From Pontibacter mucosus (GTDB taxonomy: Bacteria > Bacteroidota > Bacteroidia > Cytophagales > Hymenobacteraceae), in NCBI RefSeq assembly GCF_003054055.1, contig NZ_QBKI01000003.1:434001-498000 (forward strand): DNA of 64,000 nucleotides, read 5' to 3'. Under the pieces are notes generated by a model. That model was not told the origin of the DNA. It saw nothing but the letters and a program-made list of their open reading frames with translations, and searched no databases. A program made the translations under genes and the position numbers. Position 1 is the stretch's first letter, and the number at the start of each line of letters is the position of its first letter. Positions 52,136-61,093 of this stretch are shown here, piece after piece.

Positions 52136-52174
52136 TAAATTAACCTGTCACCAACATCTGGCTCCTCCCTGCTA

Positions 52175-53959
52175 ATGCCAACACCCTACAGAAAAATCAA
52201 GATACCTTTATTGTGGCTGCGCCGCCGTACTTCCGACCGGGAGTTTATGCTCATATCGAGCGTGTTGGTGGGCCTTACGGCTGGTTTGGCGGCGGTTATC
52301 CTTAAATCGCTGGTGCACTACATTCAGGTGATGCTGGCCTATGGCAACCGCCTGCTCAGCCAGCCCTACTGGCTGGTGGTGTTTCCGATGGTGGGCATAC
52401 TGCTTACGGTTTTCATCGTCCGGTATTTTTTTAAGGGAAGCATCGGGCGGGGTACGGCGAATGTGCTGTTTACCATTTCCCAGAAGTCAAGCATGCTGGA
52501 GCGGCACAAAATGTACTCGCATGTGCTCACAAGCGCCGTCACGGCGGGTTTTGGGGGCTCGGCCGGCCTGGAGTCGCCGATTGTGGTCACAGGCTCTGCC
52601 ATTGGCTCCAACTATGGCCGAGACTATCACCTCAACTACCGCGACCGCACCCTGATGCTCGCATCGGGGGCGGCAGCGGGCATTGCCGCCGTATTTAACG
52701 CGCCCATTGCCGGGGTGTTGTTCGCCATCGAGGTCCTGCTAACGGATATCAGCATCTCTGCCTTTATCCCGCTCATCATTTCGGCTGTGGTGGGAGCGCT
52801 CTGCTCAAAGATTATGCTGGAGGAGGATATCCTGTTCAACATTAGCAAGGCGGAGTTTTTCGCCGCGGAGCACGTGCCCTTTTACGTGTTGCTGGGCATA
52901 CTTTGCGGCATGGTGTCGGTGTACTATACCCGCATGGCCCTGCGCGTGGAAGACCTGTTTGAAGAGTATAAAACCTCCTTTTTTAAGCGCGCCCTGATAG
53001 GCGGTGCGCTGCTGGGCCTGCTCATTATGCTCTTTCCGCCGCTTTTCGGGGAAGGGTACGATGCTATCAGGGTGCTGGAGCGCGGGGAAGCGGAGCAATT
53101 GCTGCAGGAAAGCTGGCTCGCGTTTTTCGGCACGAACGAGTGGCTCATACTTTGCTTTGTGGGGGCGCTGGCGCTGGTAAAGGTAGTGGCGACCACCATT
53201 ACCATAGCCTCCGGAGGTAACGGGGGGAATTTTGCACCCTCCATGTTTGTGGGGGCCAGCACCGGTTTTTTCTTTTCACGGCTTCTCAACATGCTTAACC
53301 TGAGCAACCTGCCTACCGGCAGTTTCGCGATGGTAGGCATGGCCGGCATACTGAGTGGGGTGATGCATGCGCCGCTCACGGCCGTGTTCCTGATTGCAGA
53401 GATAACCGGCGGCTACACGCTGATGATACCCTTGATGATAGTAGCGGCTACTTCGTTTGCGCTGGTAAAGTACTTTGAGCCCTACTCCCTTGATACGAAA
53501 AAGCTGGCGCAAAAAGGCCACCTGCTTACCCACAACAAGGATAACACCATCCTGCGCATCATGAAAATCCGGCACCTGATCGAGACAGAGTTTCAACCGG
53601 TGTCGCCGGAGGCTACGCTGGGAGAGTTTGTAGATGTGATAGCTCATTCGCGCCGCAACCTGTTTCCGGTGGTGACGGCAGAAGGCAAGCTGGACGGCGT
53701 TATACTTTTGGAGAACGTGCGCGAAATCATGTTCAAGACTGAAAAGTATGACAAGGTAAAAGTGAAGGAGCTGATGATAAAGCCACCTGCCATTGTGCAG
53801 TACGACGACAGCATGGCCGACGTGATGAAGAAGTTCGACGAGTCGGGCGCCTGGAACCTGCCTGTACTGGAGGCCGACGTATACCTGGGCTTTGTCTCCA
53901 AGTCCAGCATCTTTACCAAGTACCGCAAGCTGCTTATCAAGACAACGAATGTGAGTTGA
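52175..53959 (+). CDS. CLC chloride channel/transporter with C-terminal CBS domains
   Basis: 594 residues. About 10-12 helices carry the CLC signature segments GSAGLESPIVVTGSAIGSNYG (the gating Glu is in GLES), SGAAAGIAAVFNAPIAGVLFAIE and ASGGNGGNFAPSMFVGAS (the GxFxP loop). Two CBS domains fill the cytoplasmic tail (about 435-590, with FPVVTAEGKLDGVILLENVR and NLPVLEADVYLGFVSKSSI). It moves chloride, as a channel or as a 2Cl-/H+ exchanger; the external-gate Glu is present but the internal proton Glu was not assigned. It is a single gene. Confidence 0.93.
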   Translation: MPTPYRKIKIPLLWLRRRTSDREFMLISSVLVGLTAGLAAVILKSLVHYIQVMLAYGNRLLSQPYWLVVFPMVGILLTVFIVRYFFKGSIGRGTANVLFTISQKSSMLERHKMYSHVLTSAVTAGFGGSAGLESPIVVTGSAIGSNYGRDYHLNYRDRTLMLASGAAAGIAAVFNAPIAGVLFAIEVLLTDISISAFIPLIISAVVGALCSKIMLEEDILFNISKAEFFAAEHVPFYVLLGILCGMVSVYYTRMALRVEDLFEEYKTSFFKRALIGGALLGLLIMLFPPLFGEGYDAIRVLERGEAEQLLQESWLAFFGTNEWLILCFVGALALVKVVATTITIASGGNGGNFAPSMFVGASTGFFFSRLLNMLNLSNLPTGSFAMVGMAGILSGVMHAPLTAVFLIAEITGGYTLMIPLMIVAATSFALVKYFEPYSLDTKKLAQKGHLLTHNKDNTILRIMKIRHLIETEFQPVSPEATLGEFVDVIAHSRRNLFPVVTAEGKLDGVILLENVREIMFKTEKYDKVKVKELMIKPPAIVQYDDSMADVMKKFDESGAWNLPVLEADVYLGFVSKSSIFTKYRKLLIKTTNVS

Positions 53960-54124
53960 TATTGGATGATTAAATGAGTGAGTTCAGAATGAGTGGATGA
54001 GTGAAGGTTTTATACTTTTGTTAGCCCGTTAAAGCTGCTGACTGAGGGAAGTTTAAGCAACAGCATAAGTATAAATTATTCTGAGCATACTTTTTTCACT
54101 CATCCACTCTTTCAAAATTCAAAA
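53960..54124. repeat. Degenerate ATGAGTG words with a 15-bp inverted pair
   Basis: Between the CLC and menC genes. GAGTGGATGAGTGAA (about 53990) and its reverse complement TTCACTCATCCACTC (about 54094) flank about 85 nt, including two AAGTATA/TATACTT copies. Same word family as 31391-31534. Confidence 0.55.
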
Positions 54125-55171
54125 CTATACCTCCCTCCAAAGCTCACCATAGCGGATCTGCAGCGGCGACGGGATGTTGTTGTGGTAAAGCTGCCCTGTG
54201 CCGAGGCCTTGGGGCATGGTAATGTCATACTGTGCCGTAAACTGCGCAATGGCATTCAGGCCGATGTTCGATTCCAGCGCTGAAGTCATCCACCAGCCAA
54301 TGTTGCGCGCCTCCGCCATGCTTATCCATTCCGCGCTGGCTGCCAACCCGCCCACCAAGGTCGGCTTGAGGATGATGTACTGCGGTTTTATACTTTCCAG
54401 CAGCTCTTCCTTGGCATCTTCCTGCACTCCAATCAGTTCCTCGTCCAGGGCGATGGGTACGGGCGTGTAGGCGCACAGCTGCGCCATTTCCTGCACCTGC
54501 CCCTGCCGGATGGGTTGCTCAATAGAGTGCAGCTCATACTTTGCCAGGCGCTCCAGCTTTTTGTAAGCCTCCTGCGGCGAAAAAGCCCCGTTGGCGTCCA
54601 CCCGCACCGTCAGCTGATTGGCAGTGGCCACCTCGCGTATACTTTGCAGGATCTCCAACTCTGTTTTAAAGTCCAGGCTGCCGATCTTGAGCTTCAGGCA
54701 AGTATAGCCGTCGTTGAGTTTCTGCTCAATCTGCTGCTGCATAAACGCCCGGTCGCCCATCCACACCAGCCCGTTTATCGGAATGCCCCTTTCACCACGG
54801 CTAAAAGCGTTGTCATAGATCAGCCCGTTGCCGCCGTTCTCTAGATCCAGCAACGCTGTTTCCAGGGCAAAGCGCAGCGCGGGCCACTCTTGCAGGCCAA
54901 GTTCCTGCGGCAGCGCTGCATCTATACTTAGCTCCACCTGCCGGTTGTTGACCAGCTCTGCCACCTGCTGCAGCTTATGCTCCAAATCCGGGCGGTAGTC
55001 TATACTCAGTCCGGCCAATGGAGCGCACTCCCCGCGCCCGTATACTTCGGGAGTGGCTGTGTCCCATACTTTGACAAAGTATACGTGATGCTCAGAGATG
55101 GCGCCACGGCTGGTGCGGGCATCAAACTTAAACTGCAACGTATGCGGGGTATAGCTTAACTGGAGGCTCAT
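54125..55171 (-). CDS. menC: o-Succinylbenzoate synthase
   Basis: 348 residues from ATG 55171 (a TTG-initiated longer frame is unlikely). Enolase superfamily, muconate-lactonizing type: the active-site Lys pair CLKLKIGS, metal ligands in VDANGAFSP, HSIEQPI and ALDEELIG, and the base in ILKPTLVGGLAAS. MenC dehydrates SHCHC to o-succinylbenzoate in menaquinone synthesis. The alternative within the superfamily is an N-acylamino-acid racemase or dipeptide epimerase. Other men genes are not adjacent. Confidence 0.85.
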   Translation of the reverse strand: MSLQLSYTPHTLQFKFDARTSRGAISEHHVYFVKVWDTATPEVYGRGECAPLAGLSIDYRPDLEHKLQQVAELVNNRQVELSIDAALPQELGLQEWPALRFALETALLDLENGGNGLIYDNAFSRGERGIPINGLVWMGDRAFMQQQIEQKLNDGYTCLKLKIGSLDFKTELEILQSIREVATANQLTVRVDANGAFSPQEAYKKLERLAKYELHSIEQPIRQGQVQEMAQLCAYTPVPIALDEELIGVQEDAKEELLESIKPQYIILKPTLVGGLAASAEWISMAEARNIGWWMTSALESNIGLNAIAQFTAQYDITMPQGLGTGQLYHNNIPSPLQIRYGELWREV

Positions 55172-55316
55172 AAATCTGGAATTGTTTTGATGCAAGATAA
55201 ACCATTCTTACGGGAATTGCCGTAGAAGTAGCGCCCATGAGATGGCAGAAAACGCGTCATTTTACGTACACAGCCTTAGAAAGCCATACGTTACCTCAGC
55301 CCTAACCCTATTCTAA

Positions 55317-56591
55317 ATGAGCATAAAAACCACCTCCGCCGTGCCAGCCTTGCTGGAGCGCTTCAACCAGATCCGGAAACGCACCGAGATTATCTGCAGC
55401 CCCCTGGAGCCCGAGGATACCGTGGTGCAGCCCATCGTGGATGTGAGCCCGCCCAAGTGGCACATGGCGCATACCAGCTGGTTTTTTGAGACGCTTATCC
55501 TGAAGCCATACTTGCCCGGCTACGAGATTTTTCACCCGCAATATGCCTACCTGTTCAACTCCTATTACAACAGCCTGGGCAGCCGGGTATTGCGCCACCA
55601 GCGCAGCACCCTCACGCGCCCGCCGCTGCGCGAGGTGCTGGCCTACCGCAAGTATGTAGACGAGCATGTGAACAGGCTATTGCAGGAGCTTTCGGACGAG
55701 GAGCTGGAGCAGTTCCGGCCCGTGCTGGAGCTGGGCCTGCAGCACGAGCAGCAGCACCAGGAGCTGCTTATCACCGACATCAAGTACATAATGGGCACCA
55801 ACCCCATGCTACCGGCCTACCAGCCGCAGCCTGCACACCCGAAACAAAGTATAGCCACCCCTGCCCGGTTTCTGGAGGTGCCGGGCGGAAAGTATAAAAT
55901 CGGCTACCAGGGCTCCGGATTCTGTTTTGACAATGAGTTGGGGGTGCACGAGGTACAGCTGGAGGATTTCGAGATCATGAACCGGCTGGTGACCAACGGC
56001 GAGTACCTGGAGTTTATGCATGATGGCGGCTACGGCGATTTCAGGCACTGGCTGGACGAGGGCTTCACCTTGGTAAAGGAACAGCACCTGGAGGCACCGC
56101 TGTATTGGGTGAAACAGGACGAGGAATGGCATCGCTTCACGTTGTACGGCCTGGAGAAAGTAGACCTGAACGACCCGGTTTGCCACCTGAGCTTTTATGA
56201 GGCAGATGCCTTTGCCAACTGGTCCGGCAAGCGCCTGCTCACTGAGTTTGAATGGGAGGCGGCCACTCAGGCATACCCGCCTCAGCAGGGCAACTTTGTA
56301 GAGAGTGGGCTGCTGGAGCCTGCTGCTGCAGACCCGGCCAAAGAGGGCGTGCAGCAACTTTTCGGCGATTTGTGGGAATGGACCTATAGTGCCTATCATC
56401 CCTATCCGGGCTTCTCAAAAGCTCCCGGCCCGATCGGAGAGTACAACGGCAAATTCATGATCAACCAGATGGTGCTGCGCGGCGGCTCCTGCGCCACCCC
56501 CGAAAGCCACATCCGCGCCACTTACCGCAATTTCTTTCACCCCGACAAGCGCTGGCAGTACACAGGTATCCGGCTGGCCACTAAAAAATAA
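55317..56591 (+). CDS. egtB: Ergothioneine biosynthesis sulfoxide synthase EgtB
   Basis: 424 residues. The N-terminal DinB-like part has the iron ligands in KWHMAHTSWFFE (His52 region) and LQHEQQHQEL (His143, His147). The C-terminal FGE/sulfatase-modifying domain (about 180-424) has VTNGEYLEFM, SFYEADAFANWSGKRL, GDLWEWT and GGSCATP. EgtB couples a thiol donor to hercynine with O2 at a non-heme iron. The neighbour egtD makes the hercynine. No egtC (glutamine amidotransferase) is present, so cysteine may be used directly. Confidence 0.93.
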   Translation: MSIKTTSAVPALLERFNQIRKRTEIICSPLEPEDTVVQPIVDVSPPKWHMAHTSWFFETLILKPYLPGYEIFHPQYAYLFNSYYNSLGSRVLRHQRSTLTRPPLREVLAYRKYVDEHVNRLLQELSDEELEQFRPVLELGLQHEQQHQELLITDIKYIMGTNPMLPAYQPQPAHPKQSIATPARFLEVPGGKYKIGYQGSGFCFDNELGVHEVQLEDFEIMNRLVTNGEYLEFMHDGGYGDFRHWLDEGFTLVKEQHLEAPLYWVKQDEEWHRFTLYGLEKVDLNDPVCHLSFYEADAFANWSGKRLLTEFEWEAATQAYPPQQGNFVESGLLEPAAADPAKEGVQQLFGDLWEWTYSAYHPYPGFSKAPGPIGEYNGKFMINQMVLRGGSCATPESHIRATYRNFFHPDKRWQYTGIRLATKK

Positions 56592-56593
56592 GT

Positions 56594-57601
56594 ATGGAGA
56601 TAAACACCCCCACAGCACCCATGATTGACTTAAGCCGCCACCAAGATGGCTCCTCAGACACAAGCGCCTTTGCCCGGGATGTGGCTGAAGGACTTAGCAC
56701 GAAGTATAAAACGCTCCCCTCCCGCTATTTCTACGACGGCACCGGCAGCCGCCTTTTTCAGCAGATAATGGACTTGCCCGAGTATTACCTGACCCGCAGC
56801 GAGCTGGAGGTACTCACGCAGAACAAAAAGAATATGGCCGGCCAGTTCTCCCAAGGCGGTCCTTTCCACTTGATTGATCTGGGTGCCGGGGATGCGCTAA
56901 AGACAAAACTGCTGTTGCAAGAGCTAACGGCACAGCAGCGCAACTTTGATTATGTGCCGGTGGATATCTCGAAGGATGCGATGCTGGAACTGTCGGATAG
57001 CCTGCAGCAGGAGTTGCCCCAACTGAAAGTAGAGGCCGTGGTGGGCGAGTATTTCCAGGCGCTTGAGTGGCTGCAGGAGAACAAGGATGGGCGCAAGGTG
57101 GTACTGTTCCTGGGCTCCAACATTGGCAATTTTAAAGCAGAGGAAAGTATAACGTTCCTCCAAAGCATTCGCAGCTACCTGCATGCAGGCGACCAGCTGC
57201 TGATGGGCGTAGACCTGCGCAAGGACCCAGGAGTTATACTTAAAGCCTATAACGACGAGGCCGGTATCACGGCAGCCTTTAACCTCAATTTGCTGGACCG
57301 CATCAACCGTGAGCTTGGCGCAGATTTTAACGTGGACCAGTTTTGCCATCATGCCATTTATAACCCCCTGGAAGGCGTGATGCGCAGCTTTCTGGTAAGC
57401 AAACAGGCGCAGGACGTGCATATTTCCGAGGCGGGCCTTACCGTTCATTTTGATGCCTGGGAAGCCATTCATACCGAAAACTCCTACAAGTACAGCATCC
57501 CGCAGGTTGAGGAGTTGGGCAGGCAATGCGGCTTTGCCGTGGACACCGTTTTCTATGACAGGCAGAAAGGCTTTGCTGACGTGCTGTTCAGCGTAGCATA
57601 A
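56594..57601 (+). CDS. egtD: L-histidine N-alpha-methyltransferase (EgtD)
   Basis: 335 residues. DUF2260/EgtD signature: LPSRYFYDGTGSRLFQQIM, LPEYYLTRSELEVL, the SAM motif LIDLGAGDALKTKLLLQEL, VPVDISKDAML and FLGSNIGNF. It trimethylates histidine to hercynine using SAM. It starts 2 nt after egtB, so the two are one operon. Confidence 0.96.
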   Translation: MEINTPTAPMIDLSRHQDGSSDTSAFARDVAEGLSTKYKTLPSRYFYDGTGSRLFQQIMDLPEYYLTRSELEVLTQNKKNMAGQFSQGGPFHLIDLGAGDALKTKLLLQELTAQQRNFDYVPVDISKDAMLELSDSLQQELPQLKVEAVVGEYFQALEWLQENKDGRKVVLFLGSNIGNFKAEESITFLQSIRSYLHAGDQLLMGVDLRKDPGVILKAYNDEAGITAAFNLNLLDRINRELGADFNVDQFCHHAIYNPLEGVMRSFLVSKQAQDVHISEAGLTVHFDAWEAIHTENSYKYSIPQVEELGRQCGFAVDTVFYDRQKGFADVLFSVA

Positions 57602-57639
57602 AAATTTATACTTTTAAAGGCGTAAAGTTTCGCATCTCT

Positions 57640-57682
57640 ACAACTCCTAAACTCTTTAATTCTCTAACTCTCTAACTAAAAC
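57640..57682. repeat. Degenerate CTAACTC word repeat
   Basis: Tandem words CTCCTAAACTCTTTAATTCTCTAACTCTC lie between egtD and the aminotransferase. They are the reverse complement of the word family at 7897-7955, 50 kb away. Confidence 0.6.
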
Positions 57683-57683
57683 C

Positions 57684-58796
57684 ATGAAGGTTATCTCGCT
57701 TGCCGAAGGAAGCAGTTACTTCAGAAGCCCGGAGTCGGCTACCGCAGCTGCCATCGCTGCGCTGCAAAACGACAAGACAAAGTATGGCCCCACTGAGGGC
57801 ACCCTACCGTTGCGGCGCGCCATCATCCAAAAGTATAAGGCCGATGGTATCGAGTTACAGCCCGAGCAGGTTCTCGTTACACCCGGTGCCAAGCAGGCAC
57901 TCTACAACCTATTTACTACGCTGCTAAAGGAAGGCGATGAAGTAGTGGTGCCTACCCCGGCCTGGTTTGGCTTTCATGAGTTGCTGAAGTATAGCCCGGC
58001 TAAAGGCATCGCGCTACCCACTAGCCTCTCGGACGAGTATAAATTGACACCCGAGATGCTACGCAGCACCCTCACCAGCCGCACCCGTATCCTGCTGCTC
58101 ACCAACCCGGGCAACCCCACGGGCCGTATCTATACGAAAGAGGAGCTTGAAGCGCTTCTGGAGGTAGTAAACGATTTCCCGAACCTATACCTTATTTCCG
58201 ATGAAATATATGACCTTGTTACTTACGGCAGGCCTTTTACTTCTATCCTTTCCTGCCAGGGGGCGAAAGCGGCAAGAACAATCGTCGTAAACGGTTTCTC
58301 CAAATCCTTTGCCATGTCGGGCTGGCGGCTTGGGTTTATACTTGGCCCAGCGGATTTGGTAAGGAGCTGCATTGATTTTCAGCGAGCCACCTTGTCGGGG
58401 GTGAGCCTGTTTGCGCAGGACGCCGCCGAGGCCGTACTGAAGGCGCGTGAGCAGGAGCTGCCACCTATGCAACAAGTACTGGCAAAAAACCGGGAGATCA
58501 TGCAGAAAGGGCTGGATGCCATCTCCCACGTGCCTTACTACCTGCCCGACGGGGCTTACTACTTCTTCCCGGACCTGAGCCATTACCTTAACCAGACCAG
58601 CATCACGGGTGAGCAACTGAAGACCACTGCCGATCTCTGCCGCTACCTGCGCAACTGTTATAACCTCGAGCTTGCTCCTGGCGATTCGTTCGGCGCACCG
58701 GGCCACGTGCGCATGTCCTTTGCCGTAGAAACACACCGCCTGCAGGACGCCATGCAGCGCTTGCGTCAGGGGCTTATACTTTTAACTGAGGCCTAA
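57684..58796 (+). CDS. PLP-dependent aminotransferase, class I/II
   Basis: 370 residues. AspC-like fold I: KTKYGPTEGTLPLRRAI, VTPGAKQALYNLF, PTPAWFGFHELLK, LTNPGNPTGRIYTKEEL, SDEIYDLVTY and the PLP lysine in NGFSKSFAMSGWRLGF. It resembles aspartate/aromatic aminotransferases. Its place 82 nt after egtD raises the possibility that it replaces EgtE, the C-S lyase that ends ergothioneine synthesis; EgtE itself is a class V enzyme, so this is speculation. Confidence 0.88.
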   Translation: MKVISLAEGSSYFRSPESATAAAIAALQNDKTKYGPTEGTLPLRRAIIQKYKADGIELQPEQVLVTPGAKQALYNLFTTLLKEGDEVVVPTPAWFGFHELLKYSPAKGIALPTSLSDEYKLTPEMLRSTLTSRTRILLLTNPGNPTGRIYTKEELEALLEVVNDFPNLYLISDEIYDLVTYGRPFTSILSCQGAKAARTIVVNGFSKSFAMSGWRLGFILGPADLVRSCIDFQRATLSGVSLFAQDAAEAVLKAREQELPPMQQVLAKNREIMQKGLDAISHVPYYLPDGAYYFFPDLSHYLNQTSITGEQLKTTADLCRYLRNCYNLELAPGDSFGAPGHVRMSFAVETHRLQDAMQRLRQGLILLTEA

Positions 58797-59035
58797 AGTA
58801 TATTGGGTGAACGGGTTTTGCTGGGTATACTCCCCTCTGCCCATTTAACTAGAAAACGGCATTAAGCTAAGTATGGCTGCTGATTTCCTACTTATTAGGC
58901 GCGCGATGGAGCATTTAGTACGGCTGGTGACAGTTATACTTTTGCCTATACTTCGCTTTCATCAGTGCCATCAGAAATAACCTGCGTTTTAAAGTTATTT
59001 CAGCTAATTTTGCGGCCTTATTACCTTTTCGCCGC
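58797..59035. other. Intergenic region upstream of the MATE gene, with a -7 box
   Basis: About 240 nt, no gene. It holds TATACTT copies near 58826, 58937 and 58948 and an exact TAnnTTTG box (TAATTTTG, 59005-59012) whose predicted start site is about 17 nt before the MATE ATG. No good -33 TTG is seen. Confidence 0.4.
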
Positions 59036-60379
59036 ATGAACCTTTCCGAATACAAGGACCATTTCTCCCGGAATTTCACACTTGCCTACCCAGTGGTGCT
59101 CAGCCAGCTAGGGCATATTTTGGTTAGTGTGTTTGATAGCCTGATGGTAGGGCAGACGGGTACCACGCCCCTGGCCGCTGCCTCCCTGGGAAACAGTATC
59201 TTCACGATTACGATGGTGTTCGGGCTGGGCGTGTCCTACAGCATCACGCCCCTGATTGCGGCTGCCGATGGACGCCGCAATTATACCCGCATTTCGCTCC
59301 TGCTGCTCAACGGGCTTGTTTCAAATGTGCTGCTGGGCATTTTGCTTTTCATCGCTGGCTACTTTCTTTCGCCTTACATCACCATCCTCAACCAACCCAC
59401 CGACGTGGTAGAGCTGGCCATTCCCTATATCAATGTCCTGTTCTTGTCGATGGTGCCGCTGATGATTTTTCAGGCATTCCGGCAGTTTGCTGAGGGGCTC
59501 TCGTTTACAAAGCAGGCCATGTACATTTCCATACTTGCCAATGCCCTTAACGTGCTGCTCAACTACATTCTCATCTTTGGCAAGCTGGGCTTTGAGCCAA
59601 TGGGGCTGCTGGGTGCCGGCTGGGCTACGCTTATCTCCCGCGTGGTGATGGCCCTGGCTATGGCTGCCTGGGTGCTGTACGCCAAGCGGTTCGAAATTTT
59701 CCGGCACTTTCTGCGCCTCAGGCACCTTTCCTTCGTGCATATGTACCGCATGTTCCGACTGGGCCTGCCCATCTCTCTGCAGATGATTTTTGAGATGGGC
59801 GCCTTCAGCTTTTCGGCAGTGATGATCGGCTGGCTGGGCGCCACGGAGCTGGCCGCGCACCAGATTGCTATTAACGTGGCTTCCGTAACTTACATGATGG
59901 CCAGCGGCATCGCTGCGGCTGCCACCATCCGCGTGAGCAACCAGAAAGGGCTCGGTAACTTCGGTGCCATGCGTATTGCCGGCTTTAGTAACCTGGCTAT
60001 GGGTACACTTTTTATGCTGGGAAGCGCTCTGCTGATGGTGCTCCTGAATCGCTTTATTCCGATGTTGTATATCGATGATCCGGAGGTAATCCAGATCGCC
60101 TCCGGGCTACTTATCATTGCGGCCCTTTTCCAGATATCGGATGGCGTGCAGGTAGTAGGTCTTGGTGCTCTGCGCGGGCTGGAGGATGTACGAATCCCCG
60201 GGCTCATCTCGTTACTGGCATACTGGGTGGTGGGACTACCGGTGGGATACGTGCTTTGTTTTAAGGCCGGGTTTGGGGTGAACGGGATCTGGATGGGCCT
60301 TTTAATCGGGCTTTCTATTGCCGCTATCTTGCTCACTATCAGGTTTAAAGCGCTCAGCGCACGCCTGGCACTCAGGTAA
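59036..60379 (+). CDS. MATE family efflux transporter
   Basis: 447 residues, 12 predicted helices in two halves. Features include LAYPVVLSQLGHILVSVFDSLMVGQ (helix 1-2 start), RLGLPISLQMIFEMGAFSFSAVMIGWLGATELAAHQIAIN at the start of the second half and QVVGLGALRGLEDVRIPG. MATE pumps export cationic drugs or metabolites in exchange for H+ or Na+. Substrate unknown. It is preceded by its own promoter box and stands alone. Confidence 0.92.
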   Translation: MNLSEYKDHFSRNFTLAYPVVLSQLGHILVSVFDSLMVGQTGTTPLAAASLGNSIFTITMVFGLGVSYSITPLIAAADGRRNYTRISLLLLNGLVSNVLLGILLFIAGYFLSPYITILNQPTDVVELAIPYINVLFLSMVPLMIFQAFRQFAEGLSFTKQAMYISILANALNVLLNYILIFGKLGFEPMGLLGAGWATLISRVVMALAMAAWVLYAKRFEIFRHFLRLRHLSFVHMYRMFRLGLPISLQMIFEMGAFSFSAVMIGWLGATELAAHQIAINVASVTYMMASGIAAAATIRVSNQKGLGNFGAMRIAGFSNLAMGTLFMLGSALLMVLLNRFIPMLYIDDPEVIQIASGLLIIAALFQISDGVQVVGLGALRGLEDVRIPGLISLLAYWVVGLPVGYVLCFKAGFGVNGIWMGLLIGLSIAAILLTIRFKALSARLALR

Positions 60380-60458
60380 AGTACAAATTCAGGGCACTTT
60401 TTAACCCGGTGGTCTGTTGCCACAGCAGTAACAGTATCAACTTTTAGCCAAAGCCTAC

Positions 60459-61046
60459 ATGTTTACCTTTACCCTGTTCCTGTCGTTCTGGGCCAGAGTA
60501 ATGCTGCCTCTTCTCCAACCTGAAGCAGGGGCTGCAGTCCTGCCATTTACAAATATAGCGCTGTATTCTCCTATAGAAAGTGCTACTAATGAGCAGATTA
60601 CCTGGTCTGTTGACAGAAGGCTGACGTGGGATGACTTCAAGGCCGCACCGGATGACGCAAACCCGCACCATGCCCTGACGGCAGCCAATTTAGCGGTCAA
60701 TGCCAGCTGTAAAAAGAATCAGTTTACCTACACGGTTACCTGCGTCTTTTTGCCGCAGCAATCATGGTCTAAACGGAAAGGCTCTGAAAAACTGCTTGCC
60801 CACGAGCAGCTGCATTTCGACCTGACAGAGGTGCACGCCCGTCAGCTGCGGCACGATCTGCAACAGGTAAACTGCTCTAACCACAAAGTTAAATTGAGCC
60901 AAGTGGTGAACGCCGCCTTTAAGCGCTGGAAGGAAGAGCAGAACCGCTTCGACGAAGCCTCCCGCCACGGTTTGGATAAAGAGGAGCAGGAAGTATGGGC
61001 CAATAGTATAGCTGCCCGCCTGAAAAAATTAGAGGCCTACCAGTAA
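60459..61046 (+). CDS. DUF922 putative secreted zinc protease
   Basis: 195 residues. An N-terminal hydrophobic segment (1-17) may export it. The core contains RLTWDDFKAAPD, LLAHEQLHFDLTEVHARQL with HExxH (HEQLH), and a helical C-terminus (KRWKEEQNRFDEAS). DUF922 proteins with HExxH are predicted zincins. The last 18 bases of the gene are one arm of the terminator hairpin of the convergent gene. It is a single gene. Confidence 0.8.
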   Translation: MFTFTLFLSFWARVMLPLLQPEAGAAVLPFTNIALYSPIESATNEQITWSVDRRLTWDDFKAAPDDANPHHALTAANLAVNASCKKNQFTYTVTCVFLPQQSWSKRKGSEKLLAHEQLHFDLTEVHARQLRHDLQQVNCSNHKVKLSQVVNAAFKRWKEEQNRFDEASRHGLDKEEQEVWANSIAARLKKLEAYQ

Positions 61047-61073
61047 TTTCCTTTGTTACTGGCAGGCCTCTAA
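61023..61073 (-). terminator. Terminator of the FAD/Rieske gene, one arm inside the opposing CDS
   Basis: TTAGAGGCCTACCAGTAA (61029-61046, including the DUF922 stop codon) pairs with 61056-61073. On the minus strand the stem is followed by TTTTTT, so it terminates the leftward oxidoreductase gene. Confidence 0.75.
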
Positions 61074-61093
61074 TCGAAAGTATAAATGTTCGT

